Source of the DNA: a bacterium
Lineage (GTDB): Bacteria; Patescibacteriota; Saccharimonadia; Saccharimonadales; UBA4665
Direction of reading: 5' to 3'
Length of the DNA stretch: 64,000 nt
Assembly (NCBI GenBank): GCA_021811625.1
Contig: JAJZNU010000005.1
Span: forward strand, 62,001 to 126,000
Position numbers and translations under genes: made by a program. Below are positions 10,270 to 21,036 of this stretch, piece after piece. The notes under the pieces were generated by a model. The model saw only the letters and a program-made list of their open reading frames with translations, was not told the origin of the DNA and searched no databases. Numbering within the stretch: the first letter of the stretch is position 1; each line of letters begins with the position of its first letter.

Positions 10270-11046
10270 ATGCATAAACACGCACTTATATTGGTGGTAT
10301 CGGTACTCTTGATGGGGTTGGGTGCTTTCCATATCATTGCCAACCGGATAGGTTCTGAGAGCACCTCCGTCCCTCTTAAGACGACAGCTAGCGGCACAGA
10401 TGCTGCCGCACATCTATCCTCTGCCCCCAACCCCCCGACAAGAAACATTAACATAACGATCTATTATGACGAATACGGCTTTGACCCGAATATTTTAACC
10501 TTGCCTATTGGCACTAACGTTACTGTTGATAACATTTCCACTCGACAGCTTGAATTTAACTCCGTTCCTGAGCAAGCTCAGCAAAACTCCGCTCTAAATT
10601 TAGGGTTAATAGCCAGTGGCGCCACCAAACGGTTTCAGATAGCAAAAAGTGGCATTTGGCAGTTTGAGGGCAACAACGATCCGGAAACTCGTGGAGTTAT
10701 TTCCACTGGCAGCAAATTGTCCGTTAAACCTCAGATGCTCCCCGACGCCAGAATATCCTCAAACAAACTGGACATTGTTTACGACGATTACGGTTTTATG
10801 CCTAACGAGATATCCGTGCCGGTTGGGACGATAATAACGCTTACCAATGCCAGCACTAAGACGCAGCCTGGACCGACGCTATTCAAGCAGGGAGCCGGGA
10901 TGGGAGGAATAAATCCTGAACTGAATATCGGTGTACTGGAAAAACGACAGAGTAAGTCGTTCGTCGTAACAAACGCCGGATCGTGGTTGCTGCAAAATGC
11001 CTACCAACCTCACCAAAAAGCCTTTGTCCGAATCAACGTATATTAG
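10270..11046 (+). CDS. Exported protein with two tandem cupredoxin-like domains
   Basis: AGGAGG SD before ATG 10270; duplicated units YYDEYGFDPNILTLPIGTNVTVDN and VYDDYGFMPNEISVPVGTIITLTN. Confidence 0.7.
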   Translation: MHKHALILVVSVLLMGLGAFHIIANRIGSESTSVPLKTTASGTDAAAHLSSAPNPPTRNINITIYYDEYGFDPNILTLPIGTNVTVDNISTRQLEFNSVPEQAQQNSALNLGLIASGATKRFQIAKSGIWQFEGNNDPETRGVISTGSKLSVKPQMLPDARISSNKLDIVYDDYGFMPNEISVPVGTIITLTNASTKTQPGPTLFKQGAGMGGINPELNIGVLEKRQSKSFVVTNAGSWLLQNAYQPHQKAFVRINVY

Positions 11047-11981
11047 CTATTTTTAAAGATGTCGTTTATGGGGGTGGCGGATTTATCGTTGGCGGTTAAA
11101 GCCGGCAGCCTCCAGTTGTTCTCGATAGTTCGAAGAAGTGAATAGTGGTTATAGTAGGTGTTGGTTCGAAAGCCATTTTTGACAGTGGGTCCAATGAAGA
11201 TGGCGGCTATGTGGTTATCGACAGAATTGCCTTCATCCCAGGTGATAACTATCAGCCAGTTACTGCCTCGAAGCCCGTTTGAACTAATAATCTTAGGAAC
11301 TTCTCTTGCCAACCACGCATCACCAGTCGATACCGGACAGTCGTGCATATCGTTGCAGAGATTTGGAGTAATAAAAGCAAAGTTAGGGGTGGTTGAGGGT
11401 CGGGATAAATCACTGGATAACTGGCTATATTGAACGACATGATCAGAACATCTAGTCGGATTGTTGATAATATCACCGTAGTATATAAACGGATTGTGTT
11501 TGGTGGCATAGAGTCCGCTGTTTAAGACGTAGCAGCTTGAGGGCATGCTTTCGGCGTACTCCTTCCAGCTCAATCCGGCTTTTTCCAGCTCGTCGGCCAA
11601 ATTGGTAACGTTCACCACACATCCGGCGCCGGGAGGATTGCAGTCAGTAGTAATACCGTCGGTTGAGCCACTCGTTAAAGCTAGATAATTGGGGAGGCTC
11701 GGATGAGTGACACCCCAATAATTAGTGGCCAGAGCGTATTTGTTTATCAGGGAATTAAGATATGGAGCCGCACTGTTTGAGAGGATATTCCCGATGGGAT
11801 TATTCTCTTCCATTATCACGAATATATGGCTCAAAGCGGGGGTATTAGTATGTGCCGGCACCGACAGCGGTTTTTTGGCAACTGAATAAGTCGGCGCAGC
11901 GGCAGGCCTGGTAAAAAAGAATGCTAAAAGAAGAGCTATTACCGCCCCAACTACACTAAATCCAATAATATATCGCTTCAT
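11043..11981 (-). CDS. Phosphoesterase (phospholipase C/acid phosphatase-like), membrane anchored
   Basis: HIFVIMEENNPIGNIL...THPSLPNYLALTSGSTDGI...WLIVITWDEGNSVDNHIAAIFIGPTVK. Confidence 0.85.
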   Translation of the reverse strand: MKRYIIGFSVVGAVIALLLAFFFTRPAAAPTYSVAKKPLSVPAHTNTPALSHIFVIMEENNPIGNILSNSAAPYLNSLINKYALATNYWGVTHPSLPNYLALTSGSTDGITTDCNPPGAGCVVNVTNLADELEKAGLSWKEYAESMPSSCYVLNSGLYATKHNPFIYYGDIINNPTRCSDHVVQYSQLSSDLSRPSTTPNFAFITPNLCNDMHDCPVSTGDAWLAREVPKIISSNGLRGSNWLIVITWDEGNSVDNHIAAIFIGPTVKNGFRTNTYYNHYSLLRTIENNWRLPALTANDKSATPINDIFKNS

Positions 11982-12055
11982 AAAAGTGAGTTTACAACAT
12001 ACCGGGAAGTCTAGTTGTCAAAAATCTTCCATTAGTGCTTTATTTACAATTTGCT

Positions 12056-13285
12056 ATGAGCGTACCTGCTAATCACTCCTCGACGCGCTATAGTATAGGT
12101 GTGAGCAGTGAACCACTCGCCGAAAGGCAAAGACCCACCAGTTTAGAAGAAATCGTCGGGCAAAAACACCTTGTCGGCGCCGGGAAGATAATATCCGAGA
12201 TGGTCAAGCGCGGAACTCTCGCCAGCCTTATTCTGTGGGGGCCTCCTGGCAGCGGCAAAACGACCCTGGCTAGGATTATCGCTCATGAAACCGGTGCTGA
12301 GTTTATCGAGTTGAGTGCCGTTTCGGCCGCCAAAGCCGACGTCGTCAAAGTCGTTGAACTTGCAAAACAGAATAAAAGACTCGGCCAAGATACCATTTTA
12401 TTCGTCGATGAGATTCATCGGTTTAATAAAGCTCAGCAAGATGCTTTTCTCCCTTATGTCGAAAACGGTACCATCACCCTTATTGGGGCCACCACCGAGA
12501 ACCCCAGTTTTGAAGTTATTAATCCCCTCCTCTCCAGAAGCCGCGTTGTAGTCCTCGAGCCCCTGTCCAGAAGTGAGATAGTCCAGATCGTATCCCGAGC
12601 GGCTAAAAGCGAGGGATATAACGCCAAGCGACTGCCTAAGGCCAGCGTAGAACTTTTGGCAGAACTCTCCGGAGGCGACGCGAGGGTGGCTCTCGGTAAT
12701 CTTGAACTGGCCGCCAGCTTGACAAGCGGGGTTATTACTGCCGAGATAATCAAAGAGGCCGCCCAGAAGCGTCTGCCGGGATATGACAAAAAAGGCGAAA
12801 ATCACTTTAATCTCATCAGCGCTTTTATAAAATCGATGCGTGGCAGCGACGCCAATGCGGCATTGTATTATCTTGCCAGAATGCTAGAGGGCGGCGAGGA
12901 TCCTAAATTTATTGCCCGTCGGATGATCATTTTCGCTAGTGAAGACGTCGGCTTAGCGGCGTCGGCGGCACTTAATTTAGCCATTGCCACTTTCGAGGCC
13001 GTCGAAAGAATCGGATTGCCGGAGTGCCGCTATAATCTCTTTCATTGTGCTACGGTACTAGCTAAAACCGCCAAATCGCGAGCCATCGCCGATGCTATGG
13101 CTGCTGCCCAAGAAGCGGCCAGAACCTATCCTGATCTGCCGGTACCGCTCCCCTTAAGGAACGCTCCGACTAAATTAATGAAAGATCTGGGATACGGCAA
13201 GCTTGATGCGCAGTTAGCCAGCAAGACATCGTTTATGCCACCCGAGCTGGAAAAGGTTAATTTTTTTAGACTAGAGAAAAGGTAG
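12056..13285 (+). CDS. rarA: Replication-associated recombination protein A (AAA+ ATPase)
   Basis: PLAERQRPTSLEEIVGQKHLVG, LWGPPGSGKTTLARIIA, FVDEIHRFNKAQQDAFLPYVE, GATTENPSFEV. Confidence 0.96.
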   Translation: MSVPANHSSTRYSIGVSSEPLAERQRPTSLEEIVGQKHLVGAGKIISEMVKRGTLASLILWGPPGSGKTTLARIIAHETGAEFIELSAVSAAKADVVKVVELAKQNKRLGQDTILFVDEIHRFNKAQQDAFLPYVENGTITLIGATTENPSFEVINPLLSRSRVVVLEPLSRSEIVQIVSRAAKSEGYNAKRLPKASVELLAELSGGDARVALGNLELAASLTSGVITAEIIKEAAQKRLPGYDKKGENHFNLISAFIKSMRGSDANAALYYLARMLEGGEDPKFIARRMIIFASEDVGLAASAALNLAIATFEAVERIGLPECRYNLFHCATVLAKTAKSRAIADAMAAAQEAARTYPDLPVPLPLRNAPTKLMKDLGYGKLDAQLASKTSFMPPELEKVNFFRLEKR

Positions 13286-13292
13286 GTTATTT

Positions 13293-14531
13293 TTACTCGT
13301 GGCGCAGCGCATCGATCGGGTTGATCCTCGCTGCTCTGCTCGATGGGTACAGGGCCACCACCCAACCGATCAGCGCCACAAAAGCAATTGTTATAAATAA
13401 CAGTAGGGGTGTTATCAAGAAAGCATGTATAGAGCTCTGGACCCCATGCAGTCCCGCGTAATGGGTTAGGACTATATCTATCACCGTTCCCAACAACCAG
13501 GCCGCGAACAAACCTCCCAGCCCTCCGATCGCCGCCAAAAGGAGTGATTCAAAAATCATGAGACGGCGGACATCGGCCTTTCTGGCCCCCATAGTTATTA
13601 ATAGTCCGATTTCGCTAGTTCGCTCGAGCAGGGATATGGTCAGTGTATTAAACATACCCAGCGAGGCAATTATCAAACCGATACCGCCGAAACCGATGAC
13701 AACGAAAGTAAATATAGTAAAGATGTTATTAATTTCACTGAGAGTATCCAGCGGCGAGGCGGTGGTTAGCCCCAACCCGGCGATCTGCGACCTAAGAGTG
13801 GGGACATTGAGCCGATTGTCGGCGACCACTTTTACCTGACCATAGTTGTCGTCGCCCATCGCTCGAAGCGGAGCGCTGCTCATGTACACGGCAATACCCG
13901 ACCCTATATCGGCAGCGCCAGAAATGGTCAGTGTATCTTTAAATGGCTTAACACTTGTCCCGTCAGCCGACGATATCGTAGCCGATAAAACGAGCTGTTT
14001 ACCGATGGCATTTTTGGCCGATGACTCTCCTATCAGGCTCAATAAAGAAGTACTAATAACTGCCGATTTATCGCTGATCTTGGAGTTTCCCTCGGTGAAT
14101 TTTAATGCACTGAGGTTAACATAGGTTGTGTTAGTGGCGTATACCACGACGTCGGTCAACGAGCCATCCGCAGAAACTTTGCCCGGCAGAATGAAGGCCG
14201 GCGCCACTTGAGTGACGTGAGCGAAGCTGCTCATCTTGTTGATTCGGGCATCGTCAAGCGGAACAATCGCTGAGTTGGGCGTGGTCACATCTATAGCTTT
14301 GACCGACCGCGACCCGATAACTTGCTGGTCGACAACATTCCTGAGACCTAGCGCCAGAGACACCAAAAAGACAATCGCCCCTATCCCGATGACTATTCCA
14401 GTGATGGTCAAAAATGAACGTAATTTTTTGGCAAACAGATTTTTTAGGGCTATATAGGCCAGGATTCTAGGAAGTATGGCCGACCTTAAATGTTGCTTAT
14501 GATGAAACAGTGGTAATTTATTACGCATCAC
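13293..14531 (-). CDS. ABC transporter permease (MacB/FtsX type)
   Basis: N-terminal ALKNLFAKKLRSFLTITGIVIGIGAIVFLVSLALGLR; C-terminal SLLERTSEIGLLITMGARKADVRRLMIFES and PSSRAARINPIDALRHE. Confidence 0.93.
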   Translation of the reverse strand: MMRNKLPLFHHKQHLRSAILPRILAYIALKNLFAKKLRSFLTITGIVIGIGAIVFLVSLALGLRNVVDQQVIGSRSVKAIDVTTPNSAIVPLDDARINKMSSFAHVTQVAPAFILPGKVSADGSLTDVVVYATNTTYVNLSALKFTEGNSKISDKSAVISTSLLSLIGESSAKNAIGKQLVLSATISSADGTSVKPFKDTLTISGAADIGSGIAVYMSSAPLRAMGDDNYGQVKVVADNRLNVPTLRSQIAGLGLTTASPLDTLSEINNIFTIFTFVVIGFGGIGLIIASLGMFNTLTISLLERTSEIGLLITMGARKADVRRLMIFESLLLAAIGGLGGLFAAWLLGTVIDIVLTHYAGLHGVQSSIHAFLITPLLLFITIAFVALIGWVVALYPSSRAARINPIDALRHE

Positions 14532-14534
14532 CAG

Positions 14535-15302
14535 CTAACCTCTCCCGCCCTGCATTTGAGTTAGACTCTCTATTTGCGATTTGAGTGAGTTTAGAATTTC
14601 CTCGGGCATCTTCTCCCCCTTTGTCGCTTCTGCTAAATACCCATCATGAACGTATAGCTGCTTGTCTGACAGGGGCAAATATTCTATGTTGTGCGTCACT
14701 AGGACTACCGTGCGTTTTAGATCCTTTTGTATCGACAGTAGTAGATTAATAATCATGTCGCCGCTTTTGGAATCGAGGTTACCGGTTGGCTCGTCGGCTA
14801 GAATTAGCTCCTTGCCGGCGGCCAGGGCGCGAGCCATAGATACTCTTTGCTGCTGACCCCCGGATAGAACGGTCGGCAGCCGTTCGGCAAAGTCTTTCAT
14901 ACCGACTCTATCAAGGCTTTCGGTTGCTATCAACCGGGCAGATTTTCTATCTTTCCCGCCAAGGTATAAAGGAATTGCCACATTCTCAAGGACATTTAGA
15001 CTTTTAATCCAATAGTTCTGCTGGTGAACGATACCCATCGTTTGAGCGCGGAAGTGCGACCGTCTGTCGGCGTCCATGCTATAAAGATCATGACCGTCAA
15101 TGATCAGATTACCCTTACTCGGTGGCTCCAACCCAGAAATTACATTCATTAATGTCGTTTTACCGCTGCCGGAGGGACCGAATATTATAGTCAGGCTTCC
15201 TCTGGGAATATGGAAATTAATGTCGTGAAGAACGTCCACAACACCCCCTTTAGTGGCAAACTTTTTGTCCACCCCTCGACACGTAATAAGTGACTCAGCC
15301 AT
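14535..15302 (-). CDS. ABC transporter ATP-binding protein (MacB/LolD type)
   Basis: GPSGSGKTTLMNVISGLEPPSKG, LSGGQQQRVSMARALAAGKELILADEPTGNLDSKSG. Confidence 0.95.
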   Translation of the reverse strand: MAESLITCRGVDKKFATKGGVVDVLHDINFHIPRGSLTIIFGPSGSGKTTLMNVISGLEPPSKGNLIIDGHDLYSMDADRRSHFRAQTMGIVHQQNYWIKSLNVLENVAIPLYLGGKDRKSARLIATESLDRVGMKDFAERLPTVLSGGQQQRVSMARALAAGKELILADEPTGNLDSKSGDMIINLLLSIQKDLKRTVVLVTHNIEYLPLSDKQLYVHDGYLAEATKGEKMPEEILNSLKSQIESLTQMQGGRG

Positions 15303-15368
15303 TCCTGTAACTCCCGGTCAGTCCGCTTACGCTTATATTGAAGTCAGTGTAGATTATCATAGGTTTTT

Positions 15369-18300
15369 CTACAATCCAAACACGGCCTGCAGGGCATTAA
15401 AGACAATAGACAGTGCACTGTCGGTGGCCTGACCGACAATGGTGGTTTGGTTGGCTGAGACGCCTACATTACCGGCTTCGTCCACGGATAGGGCTTGCAG
15501 ATGGAAGACTTCGGAAGTAGGCAGATTGGATATGACGACTACGTGGTTGGTGACCAAGGTGGTGTCTTCGGCTGTTTTGGAAGAATAGCCACCGCTACTG
15601 CCCTGTCCGTAAGCCACCTGAGAGGTGCCTGGTTTGTCGGTTTTCCAAGAGACAATAATCTGTCCGCTGGCTGAAGCGCCGGTACCGCGAATGCTAGGCT
15701 GAACAACTACCGAGGAGACTATTGGCGGACGAGTATCGAGACCGGTGTGGAAGACTTGAAGGTCGGACGTCGCAATATTACCCAGACTATCCTGTGAGGT
15801 AGCCGTTATCTGGTAGGGGGTATTGTAGTTCAGGTTCTCGATGGTCATTAGATGGCTGGTAGTCATGGCCGGGTCGATGGCAGAGAGACCGGAGGAGAGT
15901 GGTTGTCCTTGGAGAGAGTAGGTTATCTGAGAGGTGGTGGGCACATTAGTGGTCCAACTAATCTGCTCGGTGCCGGTTAGGGCTCCGGGGACGGGTTGAA
16001 ACGATACGTTGGTGATGGCGGGAGCTGGGGGGGTGGAGAAGGAGAATATAGTTTGATCATATTCATTTCCTTGAGCATCGAATGGATTAACTTTAAAAGT
16101 GTAGGTTGTACCAGACATCAGGCCGCTGATTGGCACGGTGTATGTGGATAAGCTTGGAGAGGTATTAAGTAGCTGTGTATTTGCAAAGCTACCGTTAGGA
16201 CCATAATACAATTTAGCTTGACTAGCATTGTTGGTCGTGAAGGTTATGGAGGCATCGTGTAAATTTATTCCGGTGACCACAACGTTACTGACGGTTGGAG
16301 CCGGTAAGGTAGTAAATTCGTATTCTAATGAAGTACCGGTATTGCCGTCTTCGTCAGTCCATAGTGCACGGTAGTAGTAGGTGGTGCCGGCATTTAAATT
16401 ATTTAAGGTTAGATCATGCGACACTACTTGGTCGGTATTGGCAGCCGCTGTTGGTAAATAATGATTTGAGGACAGGCCATACTCTACACTACTGTTGCTA
16501 GTTCTATCCGTAGTCCAAGTTATATTGGCACTACGAGTACTCACTGACGTGACTGGCCCCGCCAGAAGATTCGCCGGTTGTGTAAACTTCCCGGTCGGGT
16601 ACATGCTTACCGGGTCAGTAAAGGCTCCGCAGTTGTTGGCACTGTCGCAGGCTTCTATCTTGTAGTAGTAAGTTTCTTGGTTTAGTCCCGTATCGACATA
16701 ACTGGCGCCGGCCGTTGAGGCAATGGAGGAGTAGTTAATCCCGTCGGTCGATCGGTAAACCCGGTACGTAGCAATACCGGCACCTACTGTCGAAGGCTGC
16801 TCCCAGGATAGGGCCAGCTTCCATAAGCTGCTAGCTTTTACGGATATGTCGGCAATATTAACGTTTAGCGGCACCCCGGGGGCTGGGGTATTGGCGGTGA
16901 AGGTGGTGCTGGCGGCCGTAGCGTAGTTAATATTGCCGGCTTCATCCTTGGCGACTACGTACATGGTATTGTCGCCTGGCTCGGTAGCATAGGCGCCGGC
17001 GCTGAGGGATGTTTGACCGGCAGCAGTAAAGGTACAGTTCGTTGAAGTCGGCAGGACATTGACGCTGTAACAGTAAGTAATATTGGCGGCACTACCCTGG
17101 AAGCTGGCCGGAGCCAACCAGGAGAACCCGAAAGAATTGGTGGTATTGACGGCAGGCGTGGCGGTTAAGTTCTGCGGGCTGGACGGCGAGGTGGTATTAA
17201 TCTTAATGACTGCCGTGGTGTAGGCGGTAGAAACATTACCGGCGTTGTCCCAGGTTCTAAAGTAGACTATGTTATCTCCCTCGTTTAAGTTGGCGTAGTC
17301 GGGAATAGGAACCGTGGTGTAGGAACCGTTGTTGGGGAGTAAGTCAGTGGCGTCCTGAGTACCGGTGTGGTTGGCGCCATACCAGATACCGGTAGAGCCA
17401 ATCCGGTACTGTAGACCGGCTACTCCCGAATCAGCATCGCTCGCAGCATCTGAACCGGTCGTGGGCCAAGTTAAGTCAACGCTCTTGCTCGATACAAACT
17501 CGGACGGCGCACTGACAAAAGCCGGATTGGTGGGGGGAGTATTGTCATAGAGGAACTCGAACTGGGCCGGAGAGCCAGTGTAGACATTGTCGGCATTATC
17601 TATTGCCACGATGTTTAGATAGTAAGGGCTGGTGGAAGTAGTCAGGGGCGTACCGATCATTCCGGAGGTGGATAGATCAATGGATGTCGTACTAACGGCA
17701 AACTGGCAGGCGCCATTGGTATTAACAGGACTGGTACCCAGGTAACCCTTGGTGGTAATTGGGTTACCGGTCGGGTCCTGGCCTAAGTAGAGGCAATAGC
17801 CTAGAATGCCCGATCCACCGGTATTATCTGCACCGGCAGTCCAGGTAGCATAAGGATCGGTGTTAATCCACTGGCCGCTAGTTATGGAAGGGCCGCCGTT
17901 ACTTTTGTACATGAGAATGTTAGAGGCGTTGACGGGAGGGGGTGTAGTGTCAGAGGGAGAGTAGTCAATGGCAATAGATGTCAGTGTTGGCGTTGCCGCA
18001 CCGTTTGAGGTGAAAGATACCTCGTACTGCACGTACTGGCTTTTGTTTGGGGCGCAGGTAGAGGTGATGGCACCCCCCGAAGCAATGGCAGAACAGGAAG
18101 TAAATGCCGGGGCATCGGAAAGATCGGGTTGGTTGCCGGATCGTACCAGAACGCTGACTCCCGTGCCGGAGGGAACGGTAGCGGCATAGGTCAGGGTGGC
18201 CCAGTTTTCGGGGAGAGTGGAGTTATATATATTGGAGACCAGGGTACCGGAGGTGGGATAGTAACCCTGCGCACTCCCAAAAGTTGAAAATGTATTATTC

Positions 18301-19715
18301 TCGTTATGGTATTCAGCCGCTACCCAAGCGGCAGAAAATACTGTCGTCGAGGCACGGGCTTCATCAACCGAACCCTGAAAATAGTTACTACTAACGGTAC
18401 CAGGCCATCCGGATAAATTATCTCCGCCGATGCGCCAGTATCCGGTATAGGACTGAGCGGTAGTTACGCCAGAATTCGAAGCCACTAGTTGGCCATCGAC
18501 GTACAATTGCATGCCGGCTGACGACAATGAGGCGCTAACGAAGTGCCATTGCCCATCATTGTAAGAGTTCGGGCTGTTTATAGTTTGTACGGAACCAGGG
18601 TAAACTCCGAAATATATTTGACCGACGTTATTCATATATATATGCCTGTCGTAATTGCTACTGGTGCCGGTCTGGCTGCCTCCGAAACCTATTAATTTGC
18701 CGCCGGAAGTCGACGTCGTCTTAAACCATATGGAAAGCTGAAAAGTATTGCCGCCAGTTAAAAGATTGGTCGAAGTAATATACTGGGAAGAACCGTTAAG
18801 AAGAAACGCCGAGTTCGCTTGACCTAGTCGGTCCGGGGTTTGGGTCGGAGTACCTACCAACAATCCGGTGTTGCTAGCAGAGCTGCTGTCCTTTGAGGTG
18901 CTCGGACCCGACTGGTTCAAATGCCAGACTCCCTGATAGCTACTTCCCCAAACTGCCGTAGCATCCTGGCCGTCGGCCGCGGAGGGGTTATCGTAATACA
19001 TATACAGACCCTCGTTAGTAGTGTTGGCATCAATCGTTGGCATGTTAACCCAGATACTAGCCGTCTGGTTAGTGCTGTTCCAGGTATCTATCTCGTACGG
19101 TAATGCCGTGACGCCATCTAACTCCGTAAAACGGATATCCTGGCCCTGGCTTTGGGCATCAGAAAAATTAAAGTTGTTTGAGTTCAGCTGTACCAACACC
19201 GGAAAATTATTTAATGTTCCCGGCGCCACACCGATAGCCGCCTGCGTATTATTGAATGTGATCATCTTCCTATACCCCCAAGCCGGGTTGTACCAGTTAG
19301 CTGTTTGGGAGAGGGTTACTTGGTTTGCCGTTGAAGTGGTGAGATTCGTGGCTGATGAGTACTGGTTGGTTGTTGAGGTACCAACTCCACCACTCCAGTC
19401 CGTTTGGGCCCAGGTGGATAGTGCTAGAGCACCATGGATTTGGCTAAAGACTAAGATACCGACTGCGGTGATACTGGAGAGAGAGACGGCTATATGAACA
19501 TGTTTGTGATACTGCCATTCCCACCAACGGGCATAGAGACGAAATCTTACTAGGAATTTGTAGTGGAGGCGCTGAGTGGTTTTGGAGTGAATATACTCAA
19601 GAACAGGCTTAACCAACCTATATACCGGCAACAGGATTACACTCATAGATAGTCTTAGCAGACGCTTAAGTCTACGAACTGCCTTACGCGGTACCCCTGC
19701 ACCATAATCGGTCAT
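15369..19715 (-). CDS. Giant surface protein: N-terminal TM, DUF2341-like, LamG/concanavalin-like and multiple fibronectin type III-like domains
   Basis: 1448 aa; YRKMITFNNTQAAIGV...FPVLVQLNSNNFNFSDAQSQGQDIRFTELDGVTALPYEIDTWN (DUF2341-like); LamG-like segment; repeated PVTSVSTRSANITWTTDRTSNSSVEYGLSS-type Fn3 units. Confidence 0.85.
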   Translation of the reverse strand: MTDYGAGVPRKAVRRLKRLLRLSMSVILLPVYRLVKPVLEYIHSKTTQRLHYKFLVRFRLYARWWEWQYHKHVHIAVSLSSITAVGILVFSQIHGALALSTWAQTDWSGGVGTSTTNQYSSATNLTTSTANQVTLSQTANWYNPAWGYRKMITFNNTQAAIGVAPGTLNNFPVLVQLNSNNFNFSDAQSQGQDIRFTELDGVTALPYEIDTWNSTNQTASIWVNMPTIDANTTNEGLYMYYDNPSAADGQDATAVWGSSYQGVWHLNQSGPSTSKDSSSASNTGLLVGTPTQTPDRLGQANSAFLLNGSSQYITSTNLLTGGNTFQLSIWFKTTSTSGGKLIGFGGSQTGTSSNYDRHIYMNNVGQIYFGVYPGSVQTINSPNSYNDGQWHFVSASLSSAGMQLYVDGQLVASNSGVTTAQSYTGYWRIGGDNLSGWPGTVSSNYFQGSVDEARASTTVFSAAWVAAEYHNENNTFSTFGSAQGYYPTSGTLVSNIYNSTLPENWATLTYAATVPSGTGVSVLVRSGNQPDLSDAPAFTSCSAIASGGAITSTCAPNKSQYVQYEVSFTSNGAATPTLTSIAIDYSPSDTTPPPVNASNILMYKSNGGPSITSGQWINTDPYATWTAGADNTGGSGILGYCLYLGQDPTGNPITTKGYLGTSPVNTNGACQFAVSTTSIDLSTSGMIGTPLTTSTSPYYLNIVAIDNADNVYTGSPAQFEFLYDNTPPTNPAFVSAPSEFVSSKSVDLTWPTTGSDAASDADSGVAGLQYRIGSTGIWYGANHTGTQDATDLLPNNGSYTTVPIPDYANLNEGDNIVYFRTWDNAGNVSTAYTTAVIKINTTSPSSPQNLTATPAVNTTNSFGFSWLAPASFQGSAANITYCYSVNVLPTSTNCTFTAAGQTSLSAGAYATEPGDNTMYVVAKDEAGNINYATAASTTFTANTPAPGVPLNVNIADISVKASSLWKLALSWEQPSTVGAGIATYRVYRSTDGINYSSIASTAGASYVDTGLNQETYYYKIEACDSANNCGAFTDPVSMYPTGKFTQPANLLAGPVTSVSTRSANITWTTDRTSNSSVEYGLSSNHYLPTAAANTDQVVSHDLTLNNLNAGTTYYYRALWTDEDGNTGTSLEYEFTTLPAPTVSNVVVTGINLHDASITFTTNNASQAKLYYGPNGSFANTQLLNTSPSLSTYTVPISGLMSGTTYTFKVNPFDAQGNEYDQTIFSFSTPPAPAITNVSFQPVPGALTGTEQISWTTNVPTTSQITYSLQGQPLSSGLSAIDPAMTTSHLMTIENLNYNTPYQITATSQDSLGNIATSDLQVFHTGLDTRPPIVSSVVVQPSIRGTGASASGQIIVSWKTDKPGTSQVAYGQGSSGGYSSKTAEDTTLVTNHVVVISNLPTSEVFHLQALSVDEAGNVGVSANQTTIVGQATDSALSIVFNALQAVFGL

Positions 19716-19905
19716 CTGTCACCCTCTATATGTTTCGGTTATGTTTTAATATACACTACTTTTCAACAACATGCATAACGAAAATCGCTAAACCTTTGGT
19801 TATTTTTGTCATCTAGATAATTATCGGGTGACGAGTGTATTTTGCCTAAGAAATCTCCGCCCGCCTATGGCTATATTTAATAACCTGCGAATGAGGTCAG
19901 ATCCA

Positions 19906-21036
19906 CTAAGCCTCAGTTATTATTTTTTCCCAAGGATAATCGGGATTTCCAAAATGACCATAGGCACTGGTTGGAGAGTATATGGGTCGTTGCAAATCTA
20001 GTTTATCTATAATGCCTTTGACGGAAGTGTCGATTATTTTGTCCTTGAAGTCATAAAGGGCCTGTTCACTAGCTGTGGCGGTGCCGAAAGTTTCGATAGT
20101 CTGCATCAAGGGTCTTGCCTGGCCGATGACATACGCCAAGCCCACTTCGCACTTAGTAGCCAAACCGGCCGCTACAATGTTCTTAGCTATATACCGAGCC
20201 GCATATGCTCCGCTGCGGTCAACCTTGGACGGATCTTTGCCGCTAAACGCACCTCCGCCGACTCTGGCATATCCGCCGTAAGTATCGACAACTATCTTCC
20301 GGCCGGTCAAACCGGCGTCGCTATCCGGTCCCGGTATATGCCATACGCCGGTACCATTCACGACGATATTATTCGCAGCCGGCAAGTCAAAACCAAAACT
20401 GCTAAGCACCGGCTTAAATATGCGCCTTATTACATCTTCCCTGACCTCGTCGGCCGATACTTCTTCAGCGTGAGCGACAGCCGCCACCAGTTTTTCGACC
20501 CCTACCGGCTGGCCGTCTCGATACCTAACAGTGACTTGAGCTTTTCCGTCAGGCCGCAACCATGAAATCGACGACGTTGATCTCATTTCATCGATTCGTT
20601 TGGTGAGGGCATGCGCCAAAGCAATCGGTAACGGCATAAATTGATCAGTCTCACAGTTTGCATAACCAAACATCATTCCCTGATCGCCTGCTCCCCCATC
20701 ATCTACACCTACGGCAATATCCGGTGATTGCTGATGAATATTGTTAGACAATACTGAGTCCTGATAACTAAAGCCCCAGGCCGGGACGGTATATCCAAGG
20801 TGTTTAATTTTGTCTCTTACGATTCGCTCATAATCCAAGGTGGCGGTCGTTTTTATTTCCCCGAACAAGCAAATCCTGTTGGCACCAACAACCGTTTCGA
20901 TTCCAGTACGAGAATGACTGTCACTCTCCACTGCCGCATCTAGAAGTGCATCGCTGATGGCATCACAGATTTTATCCGGGTGACCCGAGCAAACCGACTC
21001 GCTCGTGAATAAATCACCGCTAGTTGTATTTGACAT
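19906..21036 (-). CDS. metK: S-adenosylmethionine synthetase
   Basis: FTSESVCSGHPDKICDAISDALLDA, GAGDQGMMFGYA, GGGAFSGKDPSKVDRSGAYAARYIAKN; start MSNTTSG at 21036. Confidence 0.97.
   Translation of the reverse strand: MSNTTSGDLFTSESVCSGHPDKICDAISDALLDAAVESDSHSRTGIETVVGANRICLFGEIKTTATLDYERIVRDKIKHLGYTVPAWGFSYQDSVLSNNIHQQSPDIAVGVDDGGAGDQGMMFGYANCETDQFMPLPIALAHALTKRIDEMRSTSSISWLRPDGKAQVTVRYRDGQPVGVEKLVAAVAHAEEVSADEVREDVIRRIFKPVLSSFGFDLPAANNIVVNGTGVWHIPGPDSDAGLTGRKIVVDTYGGYARVGGGAFSGKDPSKVDRSGAYAARYIAKNIVAAGLATKCEVGLAYVIGQARPLMQTIETFGTATASEQALYDFKDKIIDTSVKGIIDKLDLQRPIYSPTSAYGHFGNPDYPWEKIITEA

Noticed and set aside
17365-19497. ORFs antisense to the giant Fn3 protein (for example 19021-19497 +)
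   Set aside because: Low-complexity antisense artefacts of a Thr/Ser-rich coding strand with no start signals or family match.
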